Source of the DNA: an uncultured Roseiflexaceae bacterium
GTDB taxonomy: Bacteria; Chloroflexota; Chloroflexia; Chloroflexales; Roseiflexaceae
Assembly (NCBI GenBank): GCA_937988885.1
Contig: CALKHR010000080.1
Span: 1 to 64,000 of the forward strand
Reading direction: 5' to 3'
DNA length: 64,000 nt
A program made the position numbers and the translations under genes. The notes beneath the pieces are model-generated. The model was not told the DNA's origin, did no database searches, and saw only the letters and a program-made list of their open reading frames with translations. This document shows, one piece after another, positions 62,530-64,000 of the stretch (position 1 is the first letter of the stretch; each line of letters starts with the position of its first letter).

Positions 62530-63390
62530 CTAATAGTCATGATACCATCCCCATACGTAGCCAAGTGCGCTTATGTAAGAACAAAGCGCTTTGAGAGGCT
62601 TAAAACCCGGCTTCCAGGATGGTGAGGCGAAGGAATAGGGCAAAAAGACGTTTGGTAATAGAATCGCAGTGCGAAAGAGGAGAAAGGCGGCTGCATGCCA
62701 TGGTGTTGTAAGCATGCGCCCCCGTGCTCGTTGCGGATCGCGGCGCACCTCCTGGGCGTGGCCGTAGCCGTACAGAAACTGTTTGCGAAGGAGTGCGCGT
62801 AGATTGCTCGGCGCCGGGTGATAGGTCCACGTATGCGGCACCAGGATAAAGCGGTAGTGTTGCGTGGAGTTGCGCGGCTTGAGGCGGCGTAGCCGCACAA
62901 AAAACTCGGTATCGACGCCGCGCACTAACTGCTCGTTGAAGCCGCCGCTCTGCTCAAAGACCTCGCGCCGCATGGCGCAGCACGTCGTCGTTATTTCGCA
63001 GTAAAACGAGGGCGGGTCGGGGTTGGTCTCCAGCGGTTCGGCGACGACCGGGTGGATGATGCGCGGCACTTCGCGGGCGGCCCACCGCTGAAAGGCGGAT
63101 GCATCGGGCGGCAGGAGCTTAGAGGCGCCAGTGACACCGATGCTCGGATCATCGAGCAGCGGGGCGACGAGGTTCGCAATGGCGTGTTCATCGCCGAGCA
63201 CTGCGTCGTCATCGATGAACACCAGCAGCGGCGCCGTCGTCTCGGCCACACCCTGATTGCGCGCGCGACCGTTCGGGCGCACGTCCCGCACGATGGCTAT
63301 CTCGTTTGGTTGGACGGTCTGTTTTCGCACGCTTTCGAGCAGCGCATCGACAGTACCATCAAGCGATGGGACGATCAGGGCGATTTCCAC
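62530..63390 (-). CDS. Family 2 glycosyltransferase
   Basis: 286 residues, GT-A fold. N-terminal IALIVPSLDG and the metal-binding DxD-like VFIDDDAVLGD (about 78), then TTTCCAMRREVFEQSGGFNE and GVDTEFFVRLRR, the acceptor-site ED-like motif. The C-terminal 60 residues include hydrophobic segments that may attach it to the membrane. It transfers a nucleotide-activated sugar to a surface glycan; substrate unknown. Upstream, on the other strand, is a partial gene. Confidence 0.9.
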   Translation of the reverse strand: MEIALIVPSLDGTVDALLESVRKQTVQPNEIAIVRDVRPNGRARNQGVAETTAPLLVFIDDDAVLGDEHAIANLVAPLLDDPSIGVTGASKLLPPDASAFQRWAAREVPRIIHPVVAEPLETNPDPPSFYCEITTTCCAMRREVFEQSGGFNEQLVRGVDTEFFVRLRRLKPRNSTQHYRFILVPHTWTYHPAPSNLRALLRKQFLYGYGHAQEVRRDPQRARGRMLTTPWHAAAFLLFRTAILLPNVFLPYSFASPSWKPGFKPLKALCSYISALGYVWGWYHDY

Positions 63391-63607
63391 AGGTATACTC
63401 TCGTTTGATCAAACTTCCAGCAGGTATTGTAGCATGCCTTGTTATTTGGCTTGGCGATGCGCCAGCGTATCGTGATCCCAGCCAACGCGCCATTCCATAT
63501 GCGCATTGTGGATAGTTGCCTTCGCTTTGCTGTTTGTATCGCTGAATGGGCCGCGTCTGCTTGCGTACGATGTTCGTCATAGCTGATTCGTTCTTCAAAA
63601 AGAGGCC

Positions 63608-63613
63608 TATAAT
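63608..63613 (+). promoter_or_regulatory. -10 box candidate before the truncated gene
   Basis: A perfect TATAAT, poor -35. It would begin transcription about 63620, at the first of a chain of overlapping inverted repeats. Confidence 0.4.
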
Positions 63614-63616
63614 CTC

Positions 63617-63662
63617 TACTGCCTAAGGCAGTACTATAGAGTGATAGTATGCTGCCTGGCAG
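63617..63662 (+). promoter_or_regulatory. Overlapping inverted repeats (attenuator-like)
   Basis: Segment A TACTGCCT (63617-63624) pairs with B AGGCAGTA (63626-63633); B, extended to 63637, can instead pair with C ATAGTATGCTGCCT (63644-63657); and C can pair with D GGCAG (63658-63662). The pairings are mutually exclusive, as in an attenuator. Confidence 0.4.
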
Positions 63663-63733
63663 AGTGATACAATACATGAAAACGAAGTCGCACGGGAATA
63701 TGGTACTAAATCTCCAACAACAAGGTGAGCCTG

Positions 63734-63754
63734 AGCGCCCGATCGGGCGCTTTA
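63734..63754 (+). terminator. Terminator-like hairpin upstream of the truncated gene
   Basis: AGCGCCC (63734-63740) pairs with GGGCGCT (63745-63751) around GATC, then TTAC. It lies between the attenuator-like repeats and the start at 63773. Confidence 0.5.
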
Positions 63755-63772
63755 CTGTGCTTAAAAACTGCT

Positions 63773-64000
63773 ATGTCTACCTATCAGATGCACCCCAAAC
63801 TCCACGGTAAATCGTTGCCAACGTATTTCGCAAACGGCTACATTCGCGCCTGTATGGCGAGCGAAGGGCGCTCGTTGGTGATGACGTGGTGTGTGGCGGC
63901 TGCAGAGGAAATCGTGCCCCGCCGAAGCGATATCAATGAGTGGATTGCGCCGCTGAACCGCTATTTCGTGTATAGCGCCGAGCCGTTGCAGCCGCTCGAT
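63773..64000 (+). CDS. Partial gene running off the window, unrecognised
   Basis: 76 codons are open from ATG 63773 to the last base, starting MSTYQMHPKLHGKSLP and containing RACMASEGRSLVMTWCVA. Codon composition resembles neighbouring genes. No family was recognised from this part. No ribosome binding site is seen before the ATG, and the frame stays open for some distance upstream, so the true start is uncertain. It is transcribed divergently from the glycosyltransferase. Confidence 0.5.
   Translation, partial: MSTYQMHPKLHGKSLPTYFANGYIRACMASEGRSLVMTWCVAAAEEIVPRRSDINEWIAPLNRYFVYSAEPLQPLD

Noticed and set aside
1..64000. tRNA, rRNA genes or CRISPR arrays
   Set aside because: None recognised by eye on either strand; a tRNAscan or CRISPR search would be decisive.

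Overview
The window reads as chromosomal DNA of a GC-rich bacterium, most likely a filamentous member of the Chloroflexota (class Chloroflexia). The basis is gene content: Roadblock/LC7 proteins with a small GTPase, PT-rich lipoproteins, a LytR-CpsA-Psr protein beside an SH3-NlpC/P60 hydrolase, a long-form RmlA, GlpX, a CHAT protein beside a metacaspase, and a terpene cyclase. No rRNA, tRNA or CRISPR array was seen, so genus is not claimed. Genes are tightly packed, switch strand often and mostly use AGGAGG-like ribosome binding sites.

Layout. 1-16.4 kb is mostly metabolism and transport: a fumarylacetoacetate-hydrolase-family enzyme, a zinc alcohol dehydrogenase, a two-gene heterodimeric ABC exporter, an ACT protein, a small-protein locus with a consensus promoter, a cardiolipin-synthase-like PLD protein, a Gfo/Idh/MocA oxidoreductase, a single-subunit molybdopterin oxidoreductase, a secreted metalloprotease and an aldehyde dehydrogenase. 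16.5-24.5 kb holds a PGRP-type amidase in an operon with a polynucleotide-kinase-like P-loop protein and a Thg1-like 3'-5' polymerase, then a GT87-like protein, truncated haemoglobin plus peptide deformylase, an M1-like lipoprotein protease, a Crp/Fnr regulator and a 7Fe-type ferredoxin. 24.6-25.1 kb is a repeat cluster.

28.9-32.4 kb is the most distinctive region: two Roadblock/LC7 paralogues flank a stand-alone protoglobin, followed by a DUF4388 protein and a small GTPase, all on one strand. This looks like a haem/gas-sensing GTPase switch. 32.5-43.6 kb is a cell-envelope block: SH3 lipoprotein, MoxR ATPase, RsmC-like methyltransferase, a response regulator with a degenerate receiver, a beta-propeller lipoprotein, a zinc-finger-LCP protein, an SH3-NlpC/P60 hydrolase with a long leader, and RmlA. 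43.7-48.5 kb carries GlpX, a membrane Fe-S oxidoreductase and a deoxynucleoside kinase.

48.5-52.1 kb has a CHAT protein and a metacaspase transcribed divergently from one 137-bp intergenic region. 52-58.4 kb has two glycoside-hydrolase-like proteins (one apparently translated from a leaderless mRNA), a coiled-coil methyltransferase, a Uma2 protein and a cyclase-family hydrolase. 58.4-62 kb is a probable terpene operon (cyclase, RsbR-like STAS protein, FAD oxidoreductase), followed by a family 2 glycosyltransferase and a gene cut by the window edge.

Across the intergenic spaces lies a dispersed stem-loop element seen five times. Its 15-18-bp stem shows compensatory changes between copies, and its two fullest copies end in an outward-facing promoter-like sequence.
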